This document shows, one piece after another, positions 1 to 8,788 of a stretch of DNA of 32,679 bases (within the stretch, counting starts at the first letter, position 1; the number at the start of each line of letters is the position of its first letter). The DNA comes from Chryseobacterium gleum (lineage in GTDB: Bacteria; Bacteroidota; Bacteroidia; Flavobacteriales_D; Crocinitomicaceae): the NCBI GenBank assembly GCA_945902775.1, contig CAMDMY010000026.1, positions 1 to 32,679 of the forward strand, written 5' to 3'. The translations under genes were made by a program, and so were the position numbers. The notes below the pieces were generated by a model. That model ran no database searches, was not told the DNA's origin, and saw only the letters and a list, made by a program, of their open reading frames with translations.

Positions 1-45
1 TTGTCGGATTTGTCGGATTTGTCGGATTTGTCGGATTTGTCGGAT
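1..45. repeat. Tandem array of a 9-bp unit (TTGTCGGAT x5)
   Basis: Five exact head-to-tail copies of TTGTCGGAT fill the first 45 bases, so the array probably continues beyond the left edge and its true copy number is unknown. The GGAT of the last copy is also the outermost part of the left arm of the palindrome at 42-102, so the two elements are fused. No reading frame uses it. It could be a replication-slippage microsatellite, part of a transposase-associated repeat, or a place where an assembly collapsed. Confidence 0.9.
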
Positions 46-102
46 TTTATAATCAACATAGGATAGGAATTTAATTCCTATCCTATGTTGATTATAAAAT
101 CC
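42..102. repeat. Perfect 61-bp palindrome (30-bp arms, 1-nt centre)
   Basis: Every base from 42 to 71 pairs with its partner from 73 to 102 around the single centre T72. The arms begin GGATTTTATAATC and the centre reads GGAATTTAATTCC. As single-stranded DNA or RNA this would be a 30-bp mismatch-free hairpin. It lies 90 bases upstream of a Y1 (HUH) transposase, a family that recognises hairpins in single-stranded DNA, so a transposase-linked hairpin or REP-like element is the leading idea. A terminator for an upstream gene outside the window is possible, but there is no T-run directly after the stem. The perfection of the arms suggests recent origin or selection. Confidence 0.9.
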
Positions 103-192
103 AATTATTTTCAAAAAAAACCACAATAAACATTAATAAAACCAAAACATTTATTAAATTCAATAGAAAAATTATAAATAAATCAATTTAAA

Positions 193-612
193 ATGCCACA
201 ATCATTTAATAAAATATGGATACATTCCGTATGGTCGACCAAAAACAGAAAGCATTTAATTCATTCAAAATATGAACAAATTATATTTGATTATATGACA
301 AGTAAATTCATTGAGTTAGGTTGTCCGGTAAGAATCATAAATGGAATGGGTGATCATGTACATTGTTTGTTTTTATTAAATCCGAAACGGTCCATGGCCG
401 ACATTATCAAAAATGTAAAAGGAAGCACTTCTCATTTCATCAATCACTTTATAAAACCTGAAGAAAAATTTGAATGGCAACACGGCTACGGCTCATTTTC
501 AATTAGTGAATCAGAACTTGAAAGAACATTCTTGTACATTAAAAATCAAAAGATTAAACACCTAAAACAAGAATACTTTCAAGCAATTCACGAAACAAAT
601 TCAAAAATTTAA
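193..612 (+). CDS. IS200/IS605-type Y1 (HUH) transposase, short form
   Basis: The protein has 139 residues and the fold signature of small TnpA/REP-associated tyrosine transposases, which cut and rejoin single-stranded DNA at hairpins. The N-terminal stretch MPQSFNKIWIHSVWSTKNRK is typical. The HUH metal-binding pair is H55-V-H57 in GDHVHCLF. The GYGSFSIS motif is at 98-105, and the nucleophile Tyr115 with Gln119 sits in YIKNQ. Related proteins usually run to about 150 residues and end in a conserved EF..LL...I.YDE.Y.W segment. Here the sequence after YIKNQ is divergent and stops about 20 residues later without that segment, and I saw no frameshift that restores it. No tnpB lies nearby. The gene may be a degenerate copy or a solo domesticated transposase acting on the adjacent palindrome. 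The family call is firm; activity is uncertain. Confidence 0.9.
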   Translation: MPQSFNKIWIHSVWSTKNRKHLIHSKYEQIIFDYMTSKFIELGCPVRIINGMGDHVHCLFLLNPKRSMADIIKNVKGSTSHFINHFIKPEEKFEWQHGYGSFSISESELERTFLYIKNQKIKHLKQEYFQAIHETNSKI

Positions 613-652
613 TCTGTTTAACTAAAAAATAAAAACTTTAAACAAAAAATGA

Positions 653-684
653 TTTTGATAATCAAAAGGAGTTTCGTAATTTTG
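653..684 (+). promoter_or_regulatory. Bacteroidota-type promoter of ahcY with embedded palindrome
   Basis: TTTTG at 653-657 (-33 element), a 19-nt spacer and TAATTTTG at 677-684 (-7 element, TAnnTTTG) match the phylum's housekeeping consensus exactly. Transcription would begin near 690, giving a leader of under 20 nt before the ATG at 708. The -33 element is half of a 15-bp perfect palindrome at 653-667 (TTTTGAT, A, ATCAAAA), which could be a repressor or activator site. Confidence 0.75.
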
Positions 685-707
685 CTTTATACAAATTAAA
701 AGATATT

Positions 708-2018
708 ATGAACACAATTGAAAAATTAGGATACAAAGTAAAAGATATTAGCTTATCTGAGTGGGGAAGAAAAGAAATTATGTTAGCTGAGGCTGAAATG
801 CCAGGTTTAATGTCATTACGTGAAGAATTCGCTGCTACTCAACCATTAAAAGGTGCTCGTATCGCAGGATGTTTACATATGACAATTCAAACTGCTGTTT
901 TAATTGAAACATTAACTGCTTTAGGTGCTGAAGTTTCTTGGTCTTCTTGTAATATTTTCTCTACACAAGATCAAGCTGCTGCTGCAATAGCTGCAACCGG
1001 AGTTCCTGTTTTTGCTTGGAAAGGAATGAACGAAGAAGAATTTGATTGGTGTATTGACCAAACAGTATTTGCTTTTGAAGGTGGAAAACCATTGAATATG
1101 ATCTTAGATGATGGTGGAGATTTAACAAATTTAGTATTTGATAAATACCCTGAATTAACTGCTGGAATCAAAGGTTTATCTGAAGAGACTACAACTGGAG
1201 TTCACAGATTACATGAAAGAGTTAAAAATGGAACATTAGTAATGCCTGCAATCAATGTTAATGATTCAGTTACTAAATCTAAATTTGATAATAAATACGG
1301 ATGTAAAGAATCTTTAGTTGATTCTATCCGTCGTGCTACTGACGTTATGATGGCTGGTAAAGTTGCTGTTGTTTGTGGTTACGGAGATGTTGGTAAAGGT
1401 TCTGCTGCTTCTTTAAAAGGTGCTGGTGCTAGAGTTATCGTTACTGAAATCGATCCTATTTGTGCTTTACAAGCTGCAATGGACGGATTTGAAGTTAAAA
1501 AATTAGATACTGTTGTTGGTTTAGGTGATATCATTGTTACTACTACAGGAAACAAAGACATCATCGTTGGACGTCATTTCGAAAACATGAAAGACAAAGC
1601 GATCGTTTGTAATATCGGTCACTTCGATAACGAAATTGATATGGCTTGGTTAAACGGAAACTATGGTAATACTAAAAACACAGTTAAACCACAAGTGGAC
1701 ATCTACACTATCAATGGAAAAGATGTAATCATTTTAGCTGAAGGTCGTTTAGTAAATTTAGGTTGTGCAACTGGTCACCCATCATTTGTAATGTCAAATT
1801 CATTCACAAACCAAACTTTGGCTCAAATTGAATTATGGACAAACAGTGCTAACTACAAAAATGAAGTTTACGTTTTACCTAAACATTTAGATGAAAAAGT
1901 AGCTCGTTTACATTTAGCTAAAATTGGAGTTGAATTAGATGTTTTATCAAAAGAACAAGCTGATTACATCGGTGTTGCAGTTGAAGGTCCATTCAAATCT
2001 AACGAGTACCGTTATTAA
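708..2018 (+). CDS. ahcY: Adenosylhomocysteinase (S-adenosyl-L-homocysteine hydrolase)
   Basis: This cytoplasmic NAD-dependent enzyme reversibly splits S-adenosylhomocysteine into adenosine and homocysteine, clearing the product inhibitor of all SAM-dependent methyltransferases. At 436 residues it is full length. Visible signatures are AEAEMPGLM (28-35 region), [20 protein letters not shown] (49-68), the Rossmann glycine-rich NAD loop [13 protein letters not shown] at 221-233, and the C-terminal lysine/tyrosine tail ending SNEYRY, which reaches the NAD site of the partner subunit in this family. The start follows a consensus promoter by a short leader. Codons such as GCT, GGT and GTT dominate more than in neighbouring genes, consistent with high expression. 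It is monocistronic and ends at a strong hairpin shared with the convergent tex gene. Confidence 0.98.
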   Translation: MNTIEKLGYKVKDISLSEWGRKEIMLAEAEMPGLMSLREEFAATQPLKGARIAGCLHMTIQTAVLIETLTALGAEVSWSSCNIFSTQDQAAAAIAATGVPVFAWKGMNEEEFDWCIDQTVFAFEGGKPLNMILDDGGDLTNLVFDKYPELTAGIKGLSEETTTGVHRLHERVKNGTLVMPAINVNDSVTKSKFDNKYGCKESLVDSIRRATDVMMAGKVAVVCGYGDVGKGSAASLKGAGARVIVTEIDPICALQAAMDGFEVKKLDTVVGLGDIIVTTTGNKDIIVGRHFENMKDKAIVCNIGHFDNEIDMAWLNGNYGNTKNTVKPQVDIYTINGKDVIILAEGRLVNLGCATGHPSFVMSNSFTNQTLAQIELWTNSANYKNEVYVLPKHLDEKVARLHLAKIGVELDVLSKEQADYIGVAVEGPFKSNEYRY

Positions 2019-2033
2019 TAAATTACAGATTTT

Positions 2034-2054
2034 CAAATTACAAATTGCAAATTC
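2034..2054. repeat. Heptad repeat CAAATTN x3 within a hairpin
   Basis: Three consecutive 7-mers CAAATTA, CAAATTG and CAAATTC lie just after the ahcY stop. They form most of the loop of a 9-bp inverted repeat (AGATTTTCA at 2027-2035, TGAAAATCT at 2055-2063). This is one of several 7-bp-phased arrays in the window. Confidence 0.6.
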
Positions 2055-2076
2055 TGAAAATCTAAAATAAATTAGT

Positions 2077-2107
2077 TAAGGCTGTATCAAAATTTGATAC
2101 AGCCTTA
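2077..2107. terminator. Bidirectional intrinsic terminator between ahcY and tex
   Basis: A perfect 15-bp inverted repeat (TAAGGCTGTATCAAA / TTTGATACAGCCTTA around A2092) lies between two convergent genes. It is followed by a T-rich tract on the plus strand (TTTATT) and preceded by an A-rich stretch that serves as a T tract on the minus strand. It fits termination of both transcripts. Confidence 0.8.
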
Positions 2108-2141
2108 TTTATTGAATGTAAATTGGTCTTTGAGTGAAGCG

Positions 2142-2177
2142 ATCTAACGTCTTAAAGTCTAATGTCTAATGTCTAAA
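2142..2177. repeat. Degenerate heptad array (RTCTAAY-like)
   Basis: ATCTAAC (2142-2148) and GTCTTAA (2149-2155) are followed, after one extra A, by GTCTAAT twice and GTCTAAA (2157-2177). This makes five 7-mers in near-perfect phase, ending 3 nt from the tex stop codon. The array is non-coding. Confidence 0.7.
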
Positions 2178-2180
2178 AAA

Positions 2181-4295
2181 CTATTTATTCACTCGCTTTA
2201 ACCCTACTCTTTTTCTTGGAGCATCCACTTCAATAACTTGCACTTCAACATGTTCGTGTAAAGAAATAAATTGAGACGGATCAGAAACATATCCATCCGA
2301 CAAGTTTGATTTATGAATTAATCCGTTTTCTTTGATTCCGATATTTACAAACGCTCCAAAAGCAGTTACATTCGTAACAATCCCAGTTAATATCATTCCT
2401 GTTTGTAAATCTTCAATCGATTTAATGCGGTGATCAAACTCTACTACTTTTGCTTTTTTTCGTGGGTCTCTTCCTGGTTTTTTAAGCTCCTTTATTATAT
2501 CTTCAAACGTAAAACCGTCAACATCTGGGAAATCTGCTTTATTCAGCTCTTTTACAACCTCCTCATTTCCAATTAATTCTGAAACTTTTAATTTTAACTG
2601 TTTCGCCATTTCCTCTACAGTCTTATAATTTTCTGGATGAATAGCTGAATTATCTAATGGATTTACAGCATCTCTTACTCTTAAAAATCCTGCAGCTTGT
2701 TCATAGGCTTTATCTCCTAATCTTTTTACTTTTTTGAGCTCATCTCTCGATTTAATTCCGCCATTTTCGCTTCGATAAGTTACAATATTTTCCGCTAATG
2801 AAAGTCCTAATCCAGAAACATAACTCAACAAATAAGGAGAAGCTGTATTCAAATCAACTCCAACATTATTAACACAAGAAATAACCACATCGTCTAATGC
2901 ATTTTTCAATAATGTTTGATTTACCTCGTGTTGATATTGTCCAACACCAACCGATTTGGGGTCAATTTTAACCAATTCAGCTAAAGGATCCATCAATCTG
3001 CGACCAATTGATACTGAACCTCTTACAGTTACATCGAAATTAGGAAATTCTTTTCTCGCAATTGAACTTGCTGAATAAATTGAAGCTCCATCTTCATTTA
3101 CAACATACACTTCTAAATCTCTGTCAAAATGTACTTTTTTAATCAATGCTTCTGTTTCTCTGCCGGCCGTTCCATCTCCTATCGCAATGGCATCAATTTT
3201 ATACGCTTGAACTAATTGAAACAATTTAGACATTGCTTTTTCTGTTTCTTTTTGAGGAGCGTGAGGATAAATATTTACATTGGTTAAAAGTTCCCCTGAT
3301 TCATCCAAACAAACGACTTTACATCCTGATTTAAATCCTGGGTCAATAGCTAAAATACGCTTAGCGCCCAATGGTGGAGCCAATAATAATTGACGTAAAT
3401 TCGTTGAGAATATTTTTATTGATTCTTTATCCGCTTTATCTTTTGCTTCATTAATTATTTCATTTTCCAAAGAAGGACAGATTAAACGCGTATACGATTC
3501 TTTACAAGCTTCTGCTACAATTTCAGCACATCCATCATTTCCTTTTACAAAAAAGCGCTCTAAACTTTCAATTGCTTCTTCTTTAGTTGGTTGGACTTTT
3601 AATGATAAAATCCCTTCTCTTTCAGCTCTAAATAAAGCTAAAAAACGATGTGATGCAGTTTTGTGAAGTGGTTCTGAAAAATCAAAATAATCTCTATATT
3701 TTTCTCCTTCCTCAGATTTACCTTTCATCACTTTAGTTGTAAGGATTGATTTTCTCTGATACAATGTTCTAATTCTCCCCCTTGCAACAGTATTTTCATT
3801 CATCCATTCTGCGATAATATCTTTTGCTCCCGCTATCGCCATTTGTTCATCTTCTACTTCGCCTTTCACAAATTTATCTGCCATAGCAATTGGATCGCCT
3901 CCTCTTTGTGACATTATCATTTTCGCTAAAGGTTCTAATCCTAATTTTTTGGCTTTGTCTCCTTTCGTTTGACGTTTCTGTTTATAAGGTAAATATAAAT
4001 CTTCAAGAATAGTTGAATCAAAACAATTCTCAATTTTCTCTTTCAGTTCCGAAGTTAATTTTCCTTGCTCATCTATTGACGAAAGTATTGTTTTTTGACG
4101 TGAACAAATCTCTTCAAACTTTTTGGATAAATCTCTTATCTCTGCAACCTGAAGTTCGTCTAATCCTCCTGTCTTTTCTTTTCTATAACGCGAAATAAAA
4201 GGAATAGTAGAACCATCTGAAAGTAATTCTAATGTATTTTTAATAGATTTTTCAGAAATAGTAGTCAGTGAAAGAATGAACGAAATCAATGTCAT
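2181..4295 (-). CDS. tex: Tex family RNA-binding protein (S1 domain)
   Basis: Tex is a cytoplasmic nucleic-acid-binding protein linked to transcription and RNA handling. The 704 residues show the full Tex order. The N-terminal helical region contains IPFISRYRKE (31-40). A YqgF/RNase H-like domain opens with LAIDPGFKSGCK (about 315-326). Helix-hairpin-helix repeats follow around 485-560, including SYVSGLGLSLAENIV. A C-terminal S1 OB-fold covers about 633-702 (GIVTNVTAFGAFVNIG). Length matches the family (about 700-780). The start matches the usual Tex N-terminus, where a short helix precedes the ISEKSIKNTLELL segment. It converges with ahcY and is divergent from the PKD protein gene, with 190 nt between. 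No clear TAnnTTTG element was seen upstream. Confidence 0.96.
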   Translation of the reverse strand: MTLISFILSLTTISEKSIKNTLELLSDGSTIPFISRYRKEKTGGLDELQVAEIRDLSKKFEEICSRQKTILSSIDEQGKLTSELKEKIENCFDSTILEDLYLPYKQKRQTKGDKAKKLGLEPLAKMIMSQRGGDPIAMADKFVKGEVEDEQMAIAGAKDIIAEWMNENTVARGRIRTLYQRKSILTTKVMKGKSEEGEKYRDYFDFSEPLHKTASHRFLALFRAEREGILSLKVQPTKEEAIESLERFFVKGNDGCAEIVAEACKESYTRLICPSLENEIINEAKDKADKESIKIFSTNLRQLLLAPPLGAKRILAIDPGFKSGCKVVCLDESGELLTNVNIYPHAPQKETEKAMSKLFQLVQAYKIDAIAIGDGTAGRETEALIKKVHFDRDLEVYVVNEDGASIYSASSIARKEFPNFDVTVRGSVSIGRRLMDPLAELVKIDPKSVGVGQYQHEVNQTLLKNALDDVVISCVNNVGVDLNTASPYLLSYVSGLGLSLAENIVTYRSENGGIKSRDELKKVKRLGDKAYEQAAGFLRVRDAVNPLDNSAIHPENYKTVEEMAKQLKLKVSELIGNEEVVKELNKADFPDVDGFTFEDIIKELKKPGRDPRKKAKVVEFDHRIKSIEDLQTGMILTGIVTNVTAFGAFVNIGIKENGLIHKSNLSDGYVSDPSQFISLHEHVEVQVIEVDAPRKRVGLKRVNK

Positions 4296-4415
4296 ATTTT
4301 TTTATTTAGAACAGTAAATTTAAAGAATAATTTATTGTTAAAATACGAATTAAAATAGATTTGTTAAATAAAGATATTTGTTAATGATAGGTAACTAATA
4401 TCTAATAATTTATCC

Positions 4416-4423
4416 TAAATTTG
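4416..4423 (+). promoter_or_regulatory. Possible -7 element for the PKD protein gene
   Basis: TAAATTTG matches TAnnTTTG about 62 nt before the ATG at 4486. No TTG lies at the expected 19-nt spacing, so this is a half-match only. Confidence 0.35.
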
Positions 4424-4485
4424 TTATAAATTCTTTCTATTAAATCTAAATTGACACTATATTAAATTAGTCAAAAATTTATTAA

Positions 4486-7400
4486 ATGATTCGAAATATA
4501 ATTTTCATACTTGCTACTTTACTTTTTTCTGCCTATGGTAACTGCCAAGGTCCAACTGCACAATTTTCAGCTACCCCATTAACAATTTGCGTTGGGGAAA
4601 ATGTAACTTTTACCAGTACATCAACTGCAGGCACTTCACCAATTAATAATTGGTCTTGGGATTTTGGCGATGGATCCCCATTTGGAATAAATACTATTTC
4701 TTCTCACACATATTCGCAACCTGGAGTTTACACTGTAATTTTAGTAGTAACAGATCAAAATCAAGTTGCTGACCCAGAGGTTAAACTTGACTATATTACT
4801 GTAATTGAAAATCCAACTGCCGACTTTACTATAAATGCAAATAGTTGTTTATTACCCGTAGTTGCAACTTTCAATAATCAATCTTCATCTGGATCAAATT
4901 ATACATATGCTTGGGATTTTGGAAATACTCAAACCTCAACATTTCAATCTCCTAATCCTGCTACATATCCAAATGCAGGAAATTATACTGTTTCTTTAAC
5001 TGTTACAAATACAACAAACAACTGTAAAGCGACAGTCACTCAAACGATTAATACTTCCAATTTTCAGGCTGATTTTATAACTTCTGACTCCATTTGTGTT
5101 GGCACGAACTTGAATATAACTGACAAAACAACTTTAGGTGTAAATGAATGGAGTTGGAATAGTGGAAATGGATCGAGTTCTACGACCCAAAACCCGTCAT
5201 TTTTATACTCTATTCCAGGAACTTATACGTTAAGTTTAACTGCGAAAAATACTGTTAGTGGATGTTCTTCGATAAAAACAAAACAATTTGTAGTTGTTCC
5301 AAAACCTACACCATCATTTACTGTTACTCCTAATAGTGGCTGTATTCCTCTAATCGTTTCTTTTTCAAACACTTCTGCAATTGGATCTAATTTTGTTTGG
5401 AATTTTGGAGACGGAAGTCTAAATTTTTCAGGAAACACACCTCCTAACCATACCTATACTACAAATGGATCATTTAATATAAGCCTTACATCGACTGGAG
5501 TTTTAGGATGCTTAGGAACTACAACAATAGTCAACGCTGTTCAAACAACTCCTACAATAGCGGATTTTGAAGCATCTTTAACTGAAGGTTGCTCTCCATT
5601 AACCGTTCAATTCAACGACTTATCTTCCCCTTCAAACCCGACATCAGACCCTATTACATCTTGGCTTTGGACATTTGGAGATGGTACAACATCAACTTTA
5701 CAAACGCCGCCTTCAAAAATTTACACTACAGGAGTTTATTCAATTTCACTTACAGTTACTACTCAAAAAGGTTGTACAGACTCTGAAACTAAAACGAATT
5801 ATATTCAAGTTGGAGATATTACATCTGTCGATTTCACCAATACGCCTAAAATTCAATGCGCAAAATCTTCTGTAAATTTCACAAATCAATCCGTTATTAC
5901 CGCGCCAAACAATCCAGGAGAAGTTACGTATGATTGGGATTTTGGGGATGGTGGTCCACATTTAACACAGAAAGACCCAACTTATTCATTTCCAATTGAT
6001 ACCGGATATTTTAATGTAACACTTACTGTGAAATTTAGAGGATGTAGTAAATTCAAAACGATTGATAGTGCTGTGTTTATTAAATCACCCATCTCCGTTT
6101 TTAGTCCAGCTCAATCTGTTTATTGCAATCCTGCTTCCTTTCCTGTCAATGTTATAGTAACTGATATTTCGAAAATTGGAAGAAAAGGCGATGACATAAA
6201 AATGATATGGAAATGGGGAGATCCATTAAATTCTACTACAACATTAGCTTCTAATTCTTATGATTACTCATCCTATTCTGGTAATAGTAGTTTTAATTAT
6301 TCAAAGTATGGAAGCTACACAATTTGGCAGGTAATTCATAATTATACAACAGGTTGCAAAGACAGTACAAGTAATACTATTTCAATATCTAAAGTAGATG
6401 CCGCTTTTTCTATTTCGAATGATTCTATTTGTAAAAATGATATTGTTATCTTGACCGGAAATTCTACAACACCTTCTCCAGGATCAATTGTAAAATATAG
6501 CTATTCAATGGGAGACCCCATCAATGGAACAACTATAGGAAATGGAATACCTACTGCACAATATCAATATACCTCTTCAGGAAATTATACCATTACATTA
6601 ACAGCCACTGATTCATATGGTTGCTCCAACACTGCGACATTGCCTATAAAATCATTAGCACTCCCTTTAGCACAAATTAGTTTTCCCTCTAATGTTTGTG
6701 GACCTGCTCTTGTAACTTTCACAAACACTTCTACTAAAGTTGGAAATGGTTACCCTAATTTAATTCAATTTGATTGGACTATGCCTAGAGGATCTGGTCA
6801 ACAAATAACAAATAATATTAATACAACAACTCAATTTAATTTTTCATCGGCTGGAAATTTTCATGATTCCATATCGTTAGTAGTTACTGATGGTTTCGGT
6901 TGTATTTCACTACCTTTCAAAACATACATTAACATGTCACTACCTAGTCCAGCGTTTACGATTCAAAATATTGTTTGCAATGGAATTCCAGTAACTGCAT
7001 CAAATACAACGATAGGAAATAACACATACAAATGGTATGTAGATTATCAAAACAATTTATCACCTATCTATACAACTATTCAAAATGCTAATTTTAGTTT
7101 CAATGAATCCTCAAACACATTAAATAACAATAAAATTCATACTATTAAACTAGTTGTAACTGACCAAAATGGATGTAAAGACAGTATTAATAATTCTATA
7201 ACTGTATCAGTTCCAAAAGCTGATTTTGACTACCTTTTTACAGGAGCTAACATGAGCAGTTTAAATACAGCAACTTGTCCTCCCGTTTTTGCTAATTTAA
7301 CAAATCTATCTTCTGCTTTTAATACAACTTTTAATTCCAATTGGATTTTTGGTGATGGAAAAACATCTAATTTAAAATCCCCTTTTAACACCTATGTATT

Positions 7401-8274
7401 CGCAAAAACGTATACAGCATCTCTAAAAATAACAGATCAATTTGGATGTGTTGATGATACAACATTAATTGATTATCTATCTATTGGCGGTCCAAGTGTT
7501 GACGTAGATTTTTACTCAACTGGTACTATATGCGATAATTTATTTTATTTCGACACACTTAACCCGATAGATGTTAATCGTCTTTTGTGGGACTTTGGAG
7601 ACGCTAATACGGCTACAACTTCATCTGTTAAACATGACTACCCATTAGCTGGTACATATTCACCTACTTTAACAATATATGATAATAATAATTGCACGGT
7701 TATCTATCCACTAATTGCCATAAGTGTTCAAAATGAAATTCAAGCAAATTACATTGTTACCCCTTCTACAGGAAAAACAGGTGAATCAGTTGTATTTGAT
7801 GATCAATCTTTATTTAATGCCCCAATAATAAGCTGGCTTTGGAAATTTAGAGATTTCGATAGCACTTCACAATTAAATAATACGGATGCAAATGTAAATT
7901 TCACCTATCAGTACCCCTATATCTACCCTACATCTTTAACTGTAACTGACACAAATGGTTGTAAAAGCACCTATAAACTTCCTGTGAAAATTCAGGGAGA
8001 TTTTCCAATTGCTAATGTATTTACACCTAATCAAGATGGAGTCAATGATGTATTTACTTTCTTTCATGACTTATTTAAAACCTATGATATCCTAATTATA
8101 AACAGATGGGATAATGTAGTTTATGAAAAAAAGGGAGCGAAAGGATTTGCCATTTGGGATGGTACAAACATGAATAAAGAGCAATGCACTGAAGGAGTTT
8201 ACTATTATATAATTAAAGGCGACCTAATTGACGATTCAAAATTTGAAAAAATAGGATTTGTTACGAAAATATAA
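4486..8274 (+). CDS. Secreted multi-PKD protein with T9SS type B sorting domain
   Basis: This giant surface or secreted protein has 1262 residues. A signal peptide covers about residues 1-20 (MIRNIIFILATLLFSAYGNC). About thirteen PKD/Ig-like repeats of roughly 85-95 residues follow, with cores such as WSWDFGDG, FVWNFGDG, WLWTFGDG, YDWDFGDG, NWIFGDG and LLWDFGDA. Each is followed by a Y..G.Y.V.L.VTD strand. The middle repeats are degenerate (WKWGDPLN, YSMGDPIN, FDWTMPRG, YKWYVDYQ). Residues 1173-1262 form the CHU_C/gliding-motility C-terminal domain (VFTPNQDGVNDVF, NRWDNVVYE, AIWDGT), the signal for type IX secretion and surface anchoring. PKD arrays commonly act as adhesive or spacer modules; no catalytic domain is visible. 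The gene stands alone, with an A+T-rich 5' region. Confidence 0.92.
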   Translation: MIRNIIFILATLLFSAYGNCQGPTAQFSATPLTICVGENVTFTSTSTAGTSPINNWSWDFGDGSPFGINTISSHTYSQPGVYTVILVVTDQNQVADPEVKLDYITVIENPTADFTINANSCLLPVVATFNNQSSSGSNYTYAWDFGNTQTSTFQSPNPATYPNAGNYTVSLTVTNTTNNCKATVTQTINTSNFQADFITSDSICVGTNLNITDKTTLGVNEWSWNSGNGSSSTTQNPSFLYSIPGTYTLSLTAKNTVSGCSSIKTKQFVVVPKPTPSFTVTPNSGCIPLIVSFSNTSAIGSNFVWNFGDGSLNFSGNTPPNHTYTTNGSFNISLTSTGVLGCLGTTTIVNAVQTTPTIADFEASLTEGCSPLTVQFNDLSSPSNPTSDPITSWLWTFGDGTTSTLQTPPSKIYTTGVYSISLTVTTQKGCTDSETKTNYIQVGDITSVDFTNTPKIQCAKSSVNFTNQSVITAPNNPGEVTYDWDFGDGGPHLTQKDPTYSFPIDTGYFNVTLTVKFRGCSKFKTIDSAVFIKSPISVFSPAQSVYCNPASFPVNVIVTDISKIGRKGDDIKMIWKWGDPLNSTTTLASNSYDYSSYSGNSSFNYSKYGSYTIWQVIHNYTTGCKDSTSNTISISKVDAAFSISNDSICKNDIVILTGNSTTPSPGSIVKYSYSMGDPINGTTIGNGIPTAQYQYTSSGNYTITLTATDSYGCSNTATLPIKSLALPLAQISFPSNVCGPALVTFTNTSTKVGNGYPNLIQFDWTMPRGSGQQITNNINTTTQFNFSSAGNFHDSISLVVTDGFGCISLPFKTYINMSLPSPAFTIQNIVCNGIPVTASNTTIGNNTYKWYVDYQNNLSPIYTTIQNANFSFNESSNTLNNNKIHTIKLVVTDQNGCKDSINNSITVSVPKADFDYLFTGANMSSLNTATCPPVFANLTNLSSAFNTTFNSNWIFGDGKTSNLKSPFNTYVFAKTYTASLKITDQFGCVDDTTLIDYLSIGGPSVDVDFYSTGTICDNLFYFDTLNPIDVNRLLWDFGDANTATTSSVKHDYPLAGTYSPTLTIYDNNNCTVIYPLIAISVQNEIQANYIVTPSTGKTGESVVFDDQSLFNAPIISWLWKFRDFDSTSQLNNTDANVNFTYQYPYIYPTSLTVTDTNGCKSTYKLPVKIQGDFPIANVFTPNQDGVNDVFTFFHDLFKTYDILIINRWDNVVYEKKGAKGFAIWDGTNMNKEQCTEGVYYYIIKGDLIDDSKFEKIGFVTKI

Positions 8275-8372
8275 TAACTTTTTAAATTCACTTCAGATAA
8301 ATTCTTTGAGTTGGTTTTCAATCTTTAATTGTTAATAATCTCTAATTAAATACGCCATTTTTAGATAAATTC

Positions 8373-8380
8373 TAAATTTG
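8373..8380 (+). promoter_or_regulatory. -7 element for the rlpA-like gene
   Basis: TAAATTTG matches TAnnTTTG and lies 17 nt before the ATG at 8398, the same geometry as at ahcY. The -33 TTG is not evident at 19 nt, so confidence is moderate. Confidence 0.45.
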
Positions 8381-8397
8381 TATCATAAATTAATTAT

Positions 8398-8760
8398 ATG
8401 AAGTATTTTTTAATTTCTTTACTTTTCGTTTTAACATTAAGTTTATCAACTGAAAGTAAGTATAATGAAACAGGTAAAGCGTGTTTTTATTCAAGCAAAT
8501 TCAATGGGAGAAGAACTAGTTCAGGTGAAGTTTTTTCTCAAGAAAATTTAACGGCAGCTCATAAATCTCTTCCATTAGGAACATTTGTAAAAGTAACCAA
8601 TCTATCTAACGATTCTTCTATAGTTGTAAAGGTAAATGATCGCCTTCACAGATCTTCAGGACACGTAATTGACTTAAGCTTAAAAGCAGCAAATCATTTA
8701 AATTTCGTAAGAAATGGAAGCGCAAAAGTTAAGATAGAATTGGTAACTAATTCCAAATAG
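8398..8760 (+). CDS. rlpA: RlpA-like septal ring lytic transglycosylase / double-psi beta-barrel protein
   Basis: A small exported protein of 120 residues. An N-terminal signal sequence covers about 1-20 (MKYFLISLLFVLTLSLSTES), followed by a single double-psi beta-barrel. Family signatures are GKACFYSSKFNGRRTSSGE (26-44; the usual ASYY is ACFY here), LTAAHKSLPLGT (51-62), VKVNDR (77-82) and HVIDLS (89-94). Positions equivalent to the conserved Glu, His and Asp of RlpA enzymes are occupied (E44, H55, D81). RlpA proteins act on peptidoglycan, in some species cutting glycan lacking stem peptides. No SPOR domain and no lipobox are present, so septal targeting is not evident. The gene is followed 28 nt later by a cytochrome c lipoprotein gene, probably in one transcript. 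Confidence 0.88.
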   Translation: MKYFLISLLFVLTLSLSTESKYNETGKACFYSSKFNGRRTSSGEVFSQENLTAAHKSLPLGTFVKVTNLSNDSSIVVKVNDRLHRSSGHVIDLSLKAANHLNFVRNGSAKVKIELVTNSK

Positions 8761-8788
8761 TTTAATAACTTTAATTCAAACTATCAAA

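Noticed and set aside
1-45. CRISPR array at the left edge
   Set aside because: The 9-bp units are contiguous with no spacers, far shorter than CRISPR repeats, and no cas gene is present.
971-1564. Antisense frames within ahcY
   Set aside because: They mirror the codon bias of ahcY, show no domains and lack promoters; likewise the short frames inside tex, the PKD gene and the adhesin.
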